Notes: a model not told the origin generated them from the sequence alone. A DNA stretch of 64,000 nucleotides from Azolla caroliniana (GCA_043228905.1 JBHGNT010000010.1:22258001-22322000); one strand, 5' to 3'; counted from the first letter of the stretch, positions 1-10,890 are shown. A program made the numbers and translations.

Positions 1-3000
1 TGCAAGTAGTAAACAAACCTTGAGTTGGAAGTGTGTATCACTTCAATGACATAATAGAGAAGATTTCAAATATTTTGGGTTCATTGGGATCACATGCCAA
101 TTTTTGTGCTCTATACATCATGATCGATGGCATAATACATAAATCTTTTTTTAAAGAGTGTTCATCATGATCACATACCATATTTTACGTTCCATGCATT
201 GGATTCAATGACATTGTAGAGAACATTTCAAAAAAATTACGTTCATCATGATCACATGCCATATTTAACGTTGTTCTCATGACCCTATAATCAATCAATT
301 CACACACATTCATTACATATAGTATTGAGGATTTTCACATGCCCTTGTATACGTGAAGTAACAACATAGTTGTTTCATTTTTTAATCACTGGAACATCAA
401 TTTTCTATTTGTACTATCTTGCTATGGATCGATACCAAAGAAAGCTACTTTGTGATCAAATTCCATCTAAATGGCTAATATTAATGTACAAACTCATACA
501 CAAGATTCTTTTTTTCCTTCATGAGAAGGATGATGTGGATGCCCCCAAAAGAATTCTATGTAAATTTGTGAGTATTGAATTTGGACAACTTGATTTGAGC
601 GTGTGTCACAAACATATCCATGCTCTAAGAAGATTTGAGTAACACTTTGCACTATAAATAGATGAAATGTTTTCACTACTCCACGTAGATTGATTTTCTA
701 ATATTTTGCTTGCATGGGAAAACATATCAAAATTACATGGAGAAACTTTTGGCTTCACAGGGCAGTGCACAAAGGACACCAATGTTCTATGTTTGGTTTG
801 GTATTATTGACCCTTCTTATAGTATTATATTTGTCAATCTTGAATCCAACATAATAATAATAATAAAGATAAGGGTCCCTCCTCATTGAACTCATGATCT
901 TAACAATCTCTAAAAAAGAAGAGAGCATGAATAATGAAACCTTTTTCCTTCCTTCCATGGAATGGTGAATACTAAATTAGGAACCTTTACTTGGGACCTT
1001 AAACAGAAATTTATCATTCGAAGTTTAGATTCCATTAGTACATTCTTCGACAGCTTTTGGAAGAAACAAGACTACCATTCGATGTCATTTTACTAATATG
1101 TAAAAATTTTAAACATGTCCTTTTGTGAGGGGTTGCTGAAAAATTGTCAGCTTTGTTTATAACTGCTAAAAACAAGTAACCTAATCTTACCTTTGTTGCT
1201 ATGACAACGAAATACATCGCCATTGACTTTGAATTTCACAACATAATAAAAAAAAGGTGTGGGGTGACCAATCAAACTCTCACCTCTAGATACCCTTTGT
1301 TAGCTTATGATTTTGACATGTCATCAACATATAATTTTCTATTATCATGTTCCTACAATGTAGAAAACTTAGATCCATTTCGAATCTATAATATATAGTC
1401 TATGTAAGACACCTAATCTATGCATACATGTCTCTCTCTAGTCATGGACATGCACACACAAAAGTATAGCTAACTCGTGTATGTATACTTTCCATCTCTT
1501 GTCTTAGTGTTGTGCCCTAGTGGCTAGTATTAAGGCCAATTTATTTGTTTTCATGAATCTTTCTCATTTGTGAAAGTGAAAAAAGAAATACAAAACTCAT
1601 GCAAGTGGGACAAACGAGAATAATCTAGAGGAAGTAACAATGTCATCTTTCCAACATGTTTAGCTATGAACTCATAGATGTTGAAAGCTTCATGTAACAC
1701 ACACTTGGCATCATTCATTAGTTTCTACTTACTTGCATATATCTACGTTGTTTTCAAATTTGATAAAATTCTTTAATCCATGCTTACCTAGTAATTTCCT
1801 AGAATATACACAATCTTCCAACGGAGAAGTGCTTAAGTTGTTTTCTAGAACATACACCTTTGTAATGGCCAAACTGTGAAAAGGTAAGCTATTCATCCTC
1901 AAAAACAAATTTCATCATAATGTGTGTAATGCGCGATGTATATAGTGGTTTTAAATTAAATCGGTCACTCCATGACAACATATTAAGACAATTACTTATT
2001 TACCTCCATATATTCGACTTGTAATAACGTAAAAGAGAGACATGCAAGACACATATTCCACATAAGTATGACAAATGAGTAACATGATGAACATTAGTGA
2101 GTGCAAGTTTTTTTAAAGGAGAGTCTTGCTTGGCAAACACATAATCAATAGAAGTATGTCGGCTCAACTCTAAGAGTAAGAAGTGCCAAGTACAAAGTTC
2201 CTTTATGTGTCTTATTACATTCTATTTTTATTTGTTTGTGGTCTTGTTCATGTTCATATGTTATTATATTATTAAAGGTATTTAAATGATATTAATTCTC
2301 CTTGTGCATTATAAGTTGACTAAGTTATGAACCTCACTACATTATGAAGTATCATTGTGCAACATCTTGGTGAGGATGAATGAGTGTTCACAAGATTAGG
2401 GTAAGTGATGTTGGTAACTCAAGAGTGCCATGAATAAGGTATATGGTGGACCAGGTTTGGTTCAAACCTCTATTCCATTATCAGTGTTGGAGACATCTCT
2501 AATGTTGGTACAAAGACATGTGTTTGGTGCAAAAACCTTGAGTAGACACATCGTTTTGGCGTTGTTGCCAAGGACTCCAAGGTTGATGCTTGAAGCAGTT
2601 CACAATTTTTTTTAAAGCTCCCTAGGCAATCTTCTCCTACACTAGGCATAGATTAAGACATCAAGAGGGAGGACACAATGAGTGTCATTAAGATCTCAGA
2701 TGGAGGTTAAACCAAGGAGATTAGGACTTTTGAAAGGAAGGATTAATTTTTGTTTTCACATCTCCGGAAGCCAATGCATGACAACATCTTGCGAAGACTT
2801 CTCTCGAAGTTATGCACAACAACCACCATCAATGAGCAATGGAAACTTGAAGGTTTTCCCCATAGCCAATGTACAACAACATCTAGCGAAGGCTTCCCTC
2901 AAAACCACTACTCTAGAATAAGATGTGGAAATCTATAGCTCCCAATAAGAACACACAATAAGAGCCCCTAAAAGGAGCCATGATAAAGACACATGACAAG

Positions 3001-3264
3001 AGCTCTGGTTCCAATTAGAGAGAAGAATCCGATAAATAACTTTGGATACAATTATTACATGGCACAATATTATGCATAAATCATAAATGTAGTAAAATTG
3101 CCACATTCAAAAACTTTTTGAAGTAATGCATGACCCAAGTTTGGACTCTATACAACAACAGAACATGGTGTTTCATTTTGATTTCGCCACAAAAGAAAAC
3201 TATTAGATGCGGATCATGTACAACTTAAAGTACTACGTCGATGAAATTGTAAACATGCCTAATG
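1..3264. other. Intergenic region, no gene recognised
   Basis: AT-rich DNA in which the longest open frames are under 95 codons and resemble no family I know. At about 40-290 a degenerate direct repeat is visible: a segment starting tcaatgacataatagagaa recurs about 155 bp later as tcaatgacattgtagagaa, each followed by a copy of atcacatgcca. No tRNA-like, rRNA-like or promoter structure was recognised. The right end runs into a decayed Copia polymerase fragment. Confidence 0.5.
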
Positions 3265-3850
3265 CGTGTTTAATAATGAAGGGATATGCTAAGAAACACA
3301 ATATTGATTATGAAGAAATATTTGATGATTGATCCCATAACAAAGATGACCATTGTTCAAATTGTATTGGCATTGGCTACAGAATGCAATGAACCATCCA
3401 CAAAAATTGATTTAAAATATTTTTCTCTCCAAGGAGAACTACAAAGAGGAAATATACATGAAAACAATCCCTTGTGTTCAAGTTCAAATAGAATATGTGT
3501 CATATGTTCACTTAGGAAACCATTGTATACCTAAAATAGGTATTGATAAAAGACCAATGAACTTTGGTACTTGATAAGATAAGGGGTGGAATGACAATGT
3601 TTTCTACAATCAAGACATCTTTTAAAATCTGTACTATAGATGGAGTTGGGATCTTCTACACATAAGTGGATAGATTTCTTTACTCCGTTGGATGTTTTGA
3701 TTGGAGTAAGGGCATATCGTGGGAAGAAGGTTTTATGAATTTTGATGTACTATGATGATGGAAGGTAGTTAAGTATCTGGCACTTGACACACCGGTTGTG
3801 GAGATTGTGGTGTCAAGAAAAGACATTGAGCTCAACCAACCTTAAGAAAA
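3265..3850 (+). pseudogene. Decayed Copia pol fragment (RT and RNase H remnants)
   Basis: With several frame changes and stops, the plus strand gives KGYAKKHNIDYEEIF, then MTIVQIVLALATE and IDLKYFSLQGELQRGNIHEN. These match in order the conserved N-terminal half of Copia reverse transcriptase (KGYAQ..GIDYEETFAPV, MTTIR..LALA, MDVK.AFL.G.L.EE.YM). Near 3737-3760 ILMYYDD resembles the YVDD catalytic loop. Near 3805-3850 WCQEKTLSSTNLKKK resembles the RNase H segment around W.S..Q.TLALSTTEAEY. It is an old, inactivated element in the opposite orientation to the intact Copia element that begins 170 bp to the right. The boundaries are approximate and no LTR was found. Confidence 0.6.
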
Positions 3851-4012
3851 AGCTAGGTAAAACAAACCAAAGAGGAAACAATGTATGCCAATGGTCAACC
3901 TAGTGTGAAAGGGAGACACTTGCCTTGTAAAAAAACCACAGTTGTGTGACTTTTGGGCCTCTTTTTCATTCTTGGAATTTCTCTTTTCTATTCATGCACT
4001 TAGAGCTCCTCT

Positions 4013-4017
4013 ATTAT
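4013..4017 (+). repeat. Left target-site duplication of the Copia element (ATTAT)
   Basis: The five bases attat directly before the left LTR are repeated exactly at 9358-9362 directly after the right LTR. A 5-bp duplication is what Copia integrases produce. Confidence 0.93.
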
Positions 4018-4630
4018 TGTGAGGAATAGGCGCTTCTATTCACCTTCACCACTCGGCCACAACCGAGTAAGCGCGAATCGATGGAGCAGAAAATAGGAAC
4101 CACAAAGAGAAACAAAACGCGAGTACACAGGGATTAACGTGGAAAACCCTATACGGGAAAAACCACGGGAGTACAAGACTCCAAACCAACACTATACAGA
4201 GAAGTATACAATGGCGAGCTGCAAGGCGACGACCTTGAGCTCGCTGTCCTCGCCACAGGCGGCGGAAATACACAGAGGCGTCTACCTCTTCCTCTCTCGC
4301 GCTCTATCTCTCTCTCTCTCTCTCACGGCTGCTTACACTTCACTCCTCTTGAGTGGAAAAACAGAAAAAATGAGAAGCAACAGTAAAACTGTTTGCCCTA
4401 AGTCATATTTATACTTATATGACTTTGGGCTATTTACAACTGTAGCCTCAGGGGCCCATAGCGAACATATTCACGGATATGTCCCTGCATCCGGATCGCT
4501 CTCCGGGTACATTCGTCATCCGGTACCGAAACCGGGGTCTTCGTCATCCGGATCCGAAACCGAAACCGGGCTTGTCGGCATTCATCTCCGATATCCGACC
4601 ATCCCATCCGAAGGGACCGTAATCCCAACA
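4018..4630 (-). repeat. 3' LTR of the Copia element
   Basis: On the minus strand it begins tgttggg and ends ctcaca, the usual TG...CA ends. It is identical by eye to the LTR at 8745-9357. It contains a (CT)n run near 4306-4323, and frames of 75-189 codons inside it are not genes. On the minus strand it lies downstream of the polyprotein. Confidence 0.95.
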
Positions 4631-4633
4631 AAC

Positions 4634-4647
4634 TCCCCCTTCACTTC
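4634..4647 (-). other. Polypurine tract
   Basis: The minus-strand sequence gaagtgaaggggga lies 3 nt before the 3' LTR, the expected primer for second-strand synthesis. The polyprotein stop codon (4641-4643) falls inside it, so coding and priming functions overlap. Confidence 0.8.
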
Positions 4648-7600
4648 GGCATGGGATGTCTCTCCAATCCGATCCTCTTCCGGCATGCTTCCAGCTTGTC
4701 GGGTGTGAGCACCTTGGTCAGCATATCCGACCCGTTCTCGTCCGTGTGGATCTTTGTCAGCACGAACTCCTTGTCTTCTATCCTTTCCCGGATCCAGTGA
4801 TATCTTCGCTGGATGTGCTTCGTCCGGGAGTGATAGGCCGCGTTCTTCGCAAGGTGGATTGCACTCTGACTGTCGCAGTAGAGTCGGTACTCCTCCTGTT
4901 GGATACCGAGCTCTCTAATGAAGTCCTTCATCCATATTATTTCCTTGCCGGCTTCAACAGCCGCCATGTACTCCGCCTCCGTGGTTGACAACGCAACCGT
5001 CTTCTGCAGCCTCGACTGCCATGAAACAGCTCCCCCTGCATACATCATCACATACCCTGATGTGGACCGGCTGGTATCTGCATCAGCCGACATATCCGAA
5101 TCGGTAAAGCCGTCGAGTTCGGGCTTTCCGGAGCCGAATCGGAGGCACACGTTTGCCGTGCCCTTCAGGTATCGGAGTATCCACTTGGCCGCGTTCCAAT
5201 GCTCTTTGCCGGGATTGCTCATGTACCGGCTCACCACTCCGACTGCATATCCGATGTCCGGTCTCGTACACACCATGGCGTACATCAAGCTCCCGACGGC
5301 TGAGGCATACGGTACTTTCATCATATCCTCCTTTTCAGCCTTTGTCTTGGGACTTTGCTTGCTGGACAGCTTGCAGTTTGTCGGGAGGGTCGATCCGACC
5401 GGTCTTGCTTCCGACATGTTGAACCGGTGAAGCACCTTCGTCACGTACTTCTCCTGTGACAGCCACAACTGCTTCTTCTTCCGGTCCCGGATGATGTGCA
5501 TCCCTAGTATTTGCCTCGCCGGACCCAGGTCCTTCATTGAGAAGGTTCGGTGAAGAGCCTTCTTCAGCATCCGTATCTTGACCTGATCCCGTCCGACGAT
5601 CAACATGTCGTCCACGTACAGGAGGAGTATTAGAGAGTCTCCTCCTTCAAACTTCTTCACAAACACGCAGTGGTCGGACTGCGTTTTGAGGTACCCTTCG
5701 TCGGTCATGAAGGAGTCGAACTTCCGGTACCATTGCCGGGGAGCCTGCTTCAGTCCGTAAAGGCTCTTCTTCAACCGGCATACCAGGTGCTCCTTCCCTT
5801 TCTTCTCGAATCCTTCCGGTTGCTGCATGTAGATCTCTTCATCGAGGTCACCATGAAGGAATGCCGTCTTCACGTCCATCTGTTCTACCTCGAGGTCCAT
5901 GCTTGCCGCTATGCTCAGCACCGTCCGGATGGAGGTCATCTTCACTACCGGGGCAAATATCTCGTCGAAGTCGACGCCCTTCTTCTGCTGAAACCCCTTC
6001 ACCACGATCCTGGCTTTGTATCTCGGGGGGTTTCCGGCATCTCCCGGTTTCAGCTTGAACACCCACTTGTTTCGAAGTGCCCGCTTTCCTTTCGGCAACT
6101 CCACAAGTTCATATGTGTGGTTCTCATGCAGGGAATCCATCTCGTCCTGCATGGCACTCAACCACCTGCGGCTCTGGGTGTCGTGCTTTGCTTCTTCAAA
6201 GCTCTCCGGCTCCCCCTCGTCGGTTAGCAACACGTGCTCTGGTTCCGGAAATCTCCGGGGGGGCCTTCTCTCTCTTAGAGGATATCTCCGTTCCGGAGCT
6301 TCGGTAACCGGTTCCTCCGATTCTTCTTCATCCGAATCCATTTCGGGATCAGAGCCGGTTCCGGTATCATTTTCATCTTCTTCGGCCGGTTCTGTTTCTT
6401 CACCGTCTTCGGCCGGATCCTCGAGTGCTAACCGGTCCCTTGCCGGTCGGGACTGCTCCTCATAGAGTTGATCCTCACCGGTCGACTTGGAGCTCTTCAT
6501 CTTCTTCTCCGACTCCCAGTCGGCGAGTGTCTTGTCCTCCATGAAGATGATGTCTCGAATCCTGAATATCTTCTTGTCGACCGGGTCCCATACTCGGTAG
6601 CCGAACTCGTCGTCGCCGTAACCGAGGAATATGCATGGCCGGGTCTTCGGATCTAGCTTTCCTCTCCGGTCCTTTGCCACATGCACGTATGCGAGACACC
6701 CGAACACCTTCAGATGCCGGTAGGATATTTCCCTACCGGTCCACACTCTCTGCGGCGTGTCTCCGTCCAAAGGTACTGAGGGTGATCGGTTTATCACATA
6801 TGTCGCCGTCGACATTGCCTCAGCCCAAAACCCCTTGGGTAATTTCGCATGCGCCAGCATACTCCGGACCCTCTCCATTATGGTCCGGTTCATCCTCTCG
6901 GCCAGCCCGTTCAGTTCCGGCGTCTTCGGCACAGTAAACTCGAGCCGGATTCCCTTCGAGCGACAGTACTCCGCGAACTGCCCCCGGTATTCCCCTCCGT
7001 TATCCGCTCGTATCGCTTTCAGCTTCTTGCCGGATTCCCTTTCCACTCTCGCGTGGAGTTCTTTGAAGACGCACAACACTTGGTCCTTTGTCTTCAACGG
7101 TGCCGTCCACAGTCTTCGGCTGTGATCATCTATGAATGTTACAAAGTACTGGGCTCCGCCATGTGACTTCGTTTCTACCTGACACACGTCGGTGTGCACC
7201 AACTCCAATGGTGCGCTACGTCTCGTCGGTGGCCTTGAGTGGAAGGAGGTTCGGTTCTGCTTACCGGCCAGGCAATCGGTGCACTTCTCCAGGTGCACAT
7301 GCTTCACTGGAATAAGGTTGTCTTCTGCAAGCCTCTTCATCCCCTTCTCACTCATGTGGCACAGTCTTTTGTGCCACAGCTCACCGGCAGTGTCGGCTGC
7401 CACATTCAGCTCTTCCGGACATAACCAGGCATTCATCAGGTACAGTGTGTTGACCTTCCGGGCCCGAGCCACTATCAAGCTCCCCTTGCTGAACTTCATG
7501 ACACCGTTCCGGATGCTACCCGTGTAGCCTTCATCATCTAGCCTCCCGGCCGAAATCAGGTTCAGTCGGACCTCCGGAACGTGTCGGACATTCTTCAGCA

Positions 7601-8714
7601 ACATTTTGCATCCGGTCGGGGTTGTCAACCACACGTCTCCTATGCCGGCAATCCGGCACGTACCTTCGTTTCCCATCCGAACACAACCATGCTCGCCGGC
7701 TGTGTAGGATGAGAAGTATCTTCTCTCCGGGGTCAGGTGGAACGATGCTCCGGAATCGACCACCCAGGTCGTCTCATCGCCGGCAATGTTTAGTTCACCT
7801 TCTTCGGTGATGAGCATGATCTCCTCTTCACTTGCCGCGAGTGCCGTCGTTCCTTTCCGGTCCTGCCCTCGCCGATCCGAACCTCTCCGGTCCGTGGCTC
7901 CCCGGTATGCACCGTTTCTCTCCGGTGACTTCTTCGAATCGGTGTCGTCGGCTCCAATGTCTTTTCGGTAATGCCGACAATTCTTTCGGAAGTGCCCCGG
8001 CTTCCCACAGTGGAAGCATGTGGGCCTTCCTCTTGACTGCGACCGGGTCCCCGACTTCTCCCGTCTTTGCGGACTCCGGTTCCATTGTCTTCCCCGATCC
8101 GATTCGGTAAACAACATCTTCGGGTCGGAGGCCGGTTCCTTATCTCTCCGACGCGCTTCTTCGTTCAAAATACTTGTCTTTACCGTTTGTAAGGACAAGT
8201 TATCTTCTGTGCAGGAGGTGCTGAGAGTCACCACCAAGTTCTCCCAGCTTTCCGGCAATGTACACATCAGGATGATGGCTTGCATTGCATCCTCCAACGG
8301 GAACTTGATCGCCGCAAGCTGATTCACGAATCCCATGAACGTGCTTACGTGTTCCACCATACTCTCGCCGTCCCGGTACTTGAGATTCACTATCTTCCTC
8401 ATCAGGGAGGTCCGATTCAACGCATTCTTCCTCTCGTAGAGGCCCGACAGCTTCTTCCACATCTCATATGCGTTGGTGTCGTTCGCCACATGTTGTAGAA
8501 CGCTCACGTCGACGTATTGCCGAATGGTTGCAACGGCTTTCCGGTTCAGAAGCCTCCATTCCGACTCAAGTACCCCCTTCGGTATTTCCGACCTGTCAAT
8601 CGGTTCGTACAGGTCCCGAACAATCAGAAGATCCTCCATCTTGATCTTCCAGTCGGCGTAATTCTGTGCATTCAGCACCATCATCCCCGGAGGCCCGCTG
8701 CCGCCGCCTTCCAT
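4641..8714 (-). CDS. Copia Gag-Pol polyprotein, 1357 residues, intact
   Basis: One uninterrupted frame encodes all retrotransposon functions. Residues about 10-200 are a UBN2/Gag-like region. A CCHC zinc knuckle is at about 233-246 (CFHCGKPGHFRKNC). The aspartic protease motif DSGAS is at about 320. The integrase zinc-binding H/H/C/C residues lie at about 448-481. The integrase core follows, with acidic residues in HTDV (about 508), RADNGGEY (about 571) and AE (about 606). Reverse transcriptase spans about 870-1110 with YVDD at about 1033. RNase H lies at about 1200-1330 (TDSD, STTEAEYMA, RTKHI). A strongly acidic linker (about 750-800) separates integrase from RT. The start codon lies 30 nt inside the 5' LTR boundary, just after the primer site. 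No stop or frameshift is present, and 1357 residues is normal for this lineage. Gag and Pol are in one frame, so their ratio would have to be set after transcription or by processing (inference). Confidence 0.96.
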   Translation of the reverse strand: MEGGGSGPPGMMVLNAQNYADWKIKMEDLLIVRDLYEPIDRSEIPKGVLESEWRLLNRKAVATIRQYVDVSVLQHVANDTNAYEMWKKLSGLYERKNALNRTSLMRKIVNLKYRDGESMVEHVSTFMGFVNQLAAIKFPLEDAMQAIILMCTLPESWENLVVTLSTSCTEDNLSLQTVKTSILNEEARRRDKEPASDPKMLFTESDRGRQWNRSPQRREKSGTRSQSRGRPTCFHCGKPGHFRKNCRHYRKDIGADDTDSKKSPERNGAYRGATDRRGSDRRGQDRKGTTALAASEEEIMLITEEGELNIAGDETTWVVDSGASFHLTPERRYFSSYTAGEHGCVRMGNEGTCRIAGIGDVWLTTPTGCKMLLKNVRHVPEVRLNLISAGRLDDEGYTGSIRNGVMKFSKGSLIVARARKVNTLYLMNAWLCPEELNVAADTAGELWHKRLCHMSEKGMKRLAEDNLIPVKHVHLEKCTDCLAGKQNRTSFHSRPPTRRSAPLELVHTDVCQVETKSHGGAQYFVTFIDDHSRRLWTAPLKTKDQVLCVFKELHARVERESGKKLKAIRADNGGEYRGQFAEYCRSKGIRLEFTVPKTPELNGLAERMNRTIMERVRSMLAHAKLPKGFWAEAMSTATYVINRSPSVPLDGDTPQRVWTGREISYRHLKVFGCLAYVHVAKDRRGKLDPKTRPCIFLGYGDDEFGYRVWDPVDKKIFRIRDIIFMEDKTLADWESEKKMKSSKSTGEDQLYEEQSRPARDRLALEDPAEDGEETEPAEEDENDTGTGSDPEMDSDEEESEEPVTEAPERRYPLRERRPPRRFPEPEHVLLTDEGEPESFEEAKHDTQSRRWLSAMQDEMDSLHENHTYELVELPKGKRALRNKWVFKLKPGDAGNPPRYKARIVVKGFQQKKGVDFDEIFAPVVKMTSIRTVLSIAASMDLEVEQMDVKTAFLHGDLDEEIYMQQPEGFEKKGKEHLVCRLKKSLYGLKQAPRQWYRKFDSFMTDEGYLKTQSDHCVFVKKFEGGDSLILLLYVDDMLIVGRDQVKIRMLKKALHRTFSMKDLGPARQILGMHIIRDRKKKQLWLSQEKYVTKVLHRFNMSEARPVGSTLPTNCKLSSKQSPKTKAEKEDMMKVPYASAVGSLMYAMVCTRPDIGYAVGVVSRYMSNPGKEHWNAAKWILRYLKGTANVCLRFGSGKPELDGFTDSDMSADADTSRSTSGYVMMYAGGAVSWQSRLQKTVALSTTEAEYMAAVEAGKEIIWMKDFIRELGIQQEEYRLYCDSQSAIHLAKNAAYHSRTKHIQRRYHWIRERIEDKEFVLTKIHTDENGSDMLTKVLTPDKLEACRKRIGLERHPMPK

Positions 8715-8729
8715 TTTCTGCAGCAGTTC

Positions 8730-8741
8730 GCTCTGATACCA
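8730..8741 (-). other. Primer-binding site, initiator Met-tRNA
   Basis: The minus-strand sequence tggtatcagagc, 3 nt inside the 5' LTR, is complementary to the 3' end of plant initiator methionine tRNA. This is the usual primer for Copia reverse transcription. Confidence 0.92.
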
Positions 8742-8744
8742 GTT

Positions 8745-9357
8745 TGTGAGGAATAGGCGCTTCTATTCACCTTCACCACTCGGCCACAACCGAGTAAGCG
8801 CGAATCGATGGAGCAGAAAATAGGAACCACAAAGAGAAACAAAACGCGAGTACACAGGGATTAACGTGGAAAACCCTATACGGGAAAAACCACGGGAGTA
8901 CAAGACTCCAAACCAACACTATACAGAGAAGTATACAATGGCGAGCTGCAAGGCGACGACCTTGAGCTCGCTGTCCTCGCCACAGGCGGCGGAAATACAC
9001 AGAGGCGTCTACCTCTTCCTCTCTCGCGCTCTATCTCTCTCTCTCTCTCTCACGGCTGCTTACACTTCACTCCTCTTGAGTGGAAAAACAGAAAAAATGA
9101 GAAGCAACAGTAAAACTGTTTGCCCTAAGTCATATTTATACTTATATGACTTTGGGCTATTTACAACTGTAGCCTCAGGGGCCCATAGCGAACATATTCA
9201 CGGATATGTCCCTGCATCCGGATCGCTCTCCGGGTACATTCGTCATCCGGTACCGAAACCGGGGTCTTCGTCATCCGGATCCGAAACCGAAACCGGGCTT
9301 GTCGGCATTCATCTCCGATATCCGACCATCCCATCCGAAGGGACCGTAATCCCAACA
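8745..9357 (-). repeat. 5' LTR of the Copia element
   Basis: 613 bp, identical by eye to the LTR at 4018-4630. It should contain the promoter driving minus-strand transcription of the polyprotein. On the minus strand tataaatatgac (9130-9141) is a TATA-like stretch, offered only as a candidate. Confidence 0.95.
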
Positions 9358-9362
9358 ATTAT
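9358..9362 (+). repeat. Right target-site duplication of the Copia element (ATTAT)
   Basis: Exact copy of the five bases preceding the left LTR (4013-4017). Confidence 0.93.
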
Positions 9363-9513
9363 CTCCTTAATCCTTCATTACAGTCAAGAGAGATTAGGGT
9401 TAAAAGCTAAGTAAGTCGAACCCTAATCGCCTCCTCTTGTATGGTGCTAACCCTGCTTGTATTAAGAAGTGATGTTAATAATAATATATTTTCTTTGTGT
9501 AAGAGAAGTAAAG

Positions 9514-9559
<46 letters not shown>

Positions 9560-10394
9560 AGTACTAAGAGGTAAACGCTAAGTAAGCTAGTAGCTCAAAA
9601 GTGCTCGACAACCACTTTCGCTCAATTTGCCATCAAAAGGGTATACACAGTTTTGAACTTGAGGCTAACGACATCGACACAAGGCAAAACTCCATCGGTT
9701 TATAGAGACGTTTTTGTGAGGTACACGGAAGTGACACATAGGTTATATTACAGACACAGAAAATTATATGCTTTATCTTTGTTTACAAAAAGAAGTGAGG
9801 GTGGTGGCAAGGGAACCAATCCTATATATATGTAAGGAGGACGTTCTAGATGTTATTTCTCTAAGACATGGTCTCATGCAAAAAACAAATATAACCCTGA
9901 ATCTATAAATAGCGATTAGTAAAACTAAAAGACGACAATTGCTAAGTAGCATTTACGATTTGGTATGTTTGGAAACAAGGTACTTTTCATGGATTCGAAA
10001 ATGTGAAAAAATACATGTTTAGATAATTATGAGATTTGGACAAAGATTGCGCATAATCTAAGAGGTTCTTTGCATAACATAAAAAGTGACACTCAACATG
10101 TAGAATAACAACATTTGGAGTTTCATGCCATATGTGACAAATATATTTTATAGGCAGATATTTTACAAGGTCAAGTAGTTTTACTCTATATATGAGTATT
10201 TATTTATTTATTTTACAACAATGGTTTGCATGATGTCTAAAGCAATTTACATGATACTTCAACACAGATTTTACCTTTTTACTTGTATGTATGTATTTCA
10301 TGTACAAACTTAGGGTGTTTATTAATACTGATGTAGTATATTTTTCTTAAAATTAATGTATTGGCGAGATGGCATTCAAATATCATATATTAAT
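9363..10394. other. Intergenic region with GA microsatellite
   Basis: No gene seen. A pure (GA)20 run occupies 9517-9556. Around 10095-10170 the translation TQHVE*QHLEFHAICDKY faintly resembles the Copia RNase H segment TKHIEV.YHFVREKV, but the match is too weak to annotate separately. Confidence 0.4.
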
Positions 10395-10890
10395 TACACA
10401 ACATAGGAATCCAACTTTGACAATCTGCTCATAGGAGGGAAACACTTAACCACAATAAAGAAAGTGAAAGCTCTACTAGTTGGCAAATTCAAGGTGGTAG
10501 ATTTGGGTGCGCTTCATTATTCTCTAGGGATAAAAATTGTTCGTGTCATCCACGAAAGTTTGCTCTCTCAAAACTATTATGTTTTGAATCTACTAGTGTT
10601 CAAAATTGGAATAACAGAATGCAAGTATATTACAACTTCATTAAACCACACTTTGAGTTGAGGATGGAATTCAGAACCATCATCCATGGTGAACCCCAAT
10701 GAGTATATGCAAATCATTGCAGGTTTCCTAACATACTTAACCTACAACTTAGCCACAAGGTTAGTTACTTGGTTGGACTACTCAACCAATTCATGTAAGC
10801 ATTGCATTAAACACTTTTGGATTGTGTGTTGAAGAAATTTGCAATGTGCCAAAGGAACATTGCTTGTGATATATGAAGCAAATGTTTCAA
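10395..10890 (+). pseudogene. Decayed Copia RT fragment, C-terminal half
   Basis: The plus strand gives DNLLIGG, then VKALLVGKFKVVDLGALHYSLGIKIV in pieces, SLLSQNYYVLNLLVFK, and, after stops, EYMQIIAGFLTYLTYN. In order these correspond to Copia RT just after the YVDD loop (DDLLI.G), the DLG.LHYFLGIE block, LSQ.KY..DLL, and EYRQL.GSL.YLT.TRPDL. The frame is broken several times. It complements the N-terminal half left at 3265-3760 in the same orientation, but I cannot show that both come from one element. Confidence 0.6.

Larger units (their letters stand above)
4018..9357 (-). mobile_element. Complete Ty1/Copia LTR retrotransposon, Tork/TNT1-like
   Basis: A 5340-bp element flanked by the 5-bp duplication attat. 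Two 613-bp LTRs (4018-4630 and 8745-9357) read as identical base for base. The order gag, protease, integrase, reverse transcriptase, RNase H defines Copia, and the polyprotein sequence is closest in my recognition to the Tork lineage that includes Tnt1. A primer-binding site for initiator methionine tRNA lies 3 nt inside the 5' LTR, and a polypurine tract sits just before the 3' LTR. The single polyprotein frame has no stop or frameshift. Base composition is clearly more GC-rich than the flanks. Identical LTRs and intact coding imply a very recent insertion that may still be capable of moving; activity is inference. Confidence 0.96.

Noticed and set aside
4139-4708. 189-codon frame across the left LTR, and its 182-codon twin at 8866-9414
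   Set aside because: It is antisense to the element, lies in both LTRs and ends in low-complexity (CT)n-encoded Leu/Ser runs. It is a by-product of GC-rich LTR sequence.
4918-8498. Many plus-strand frames of 60-185 codons inside the Copia polyprotein
   Set aside because: They are antisense shadows of the intact minus-strand polyprotein with no family resemblance.
10095-10170. RNase H-like Copia remnant (TQHVE*QHLEFHAIC)
   Set aside because: The resemblance rests on a few residues and includes a stop. Too weak to annotate as a feature of its own.
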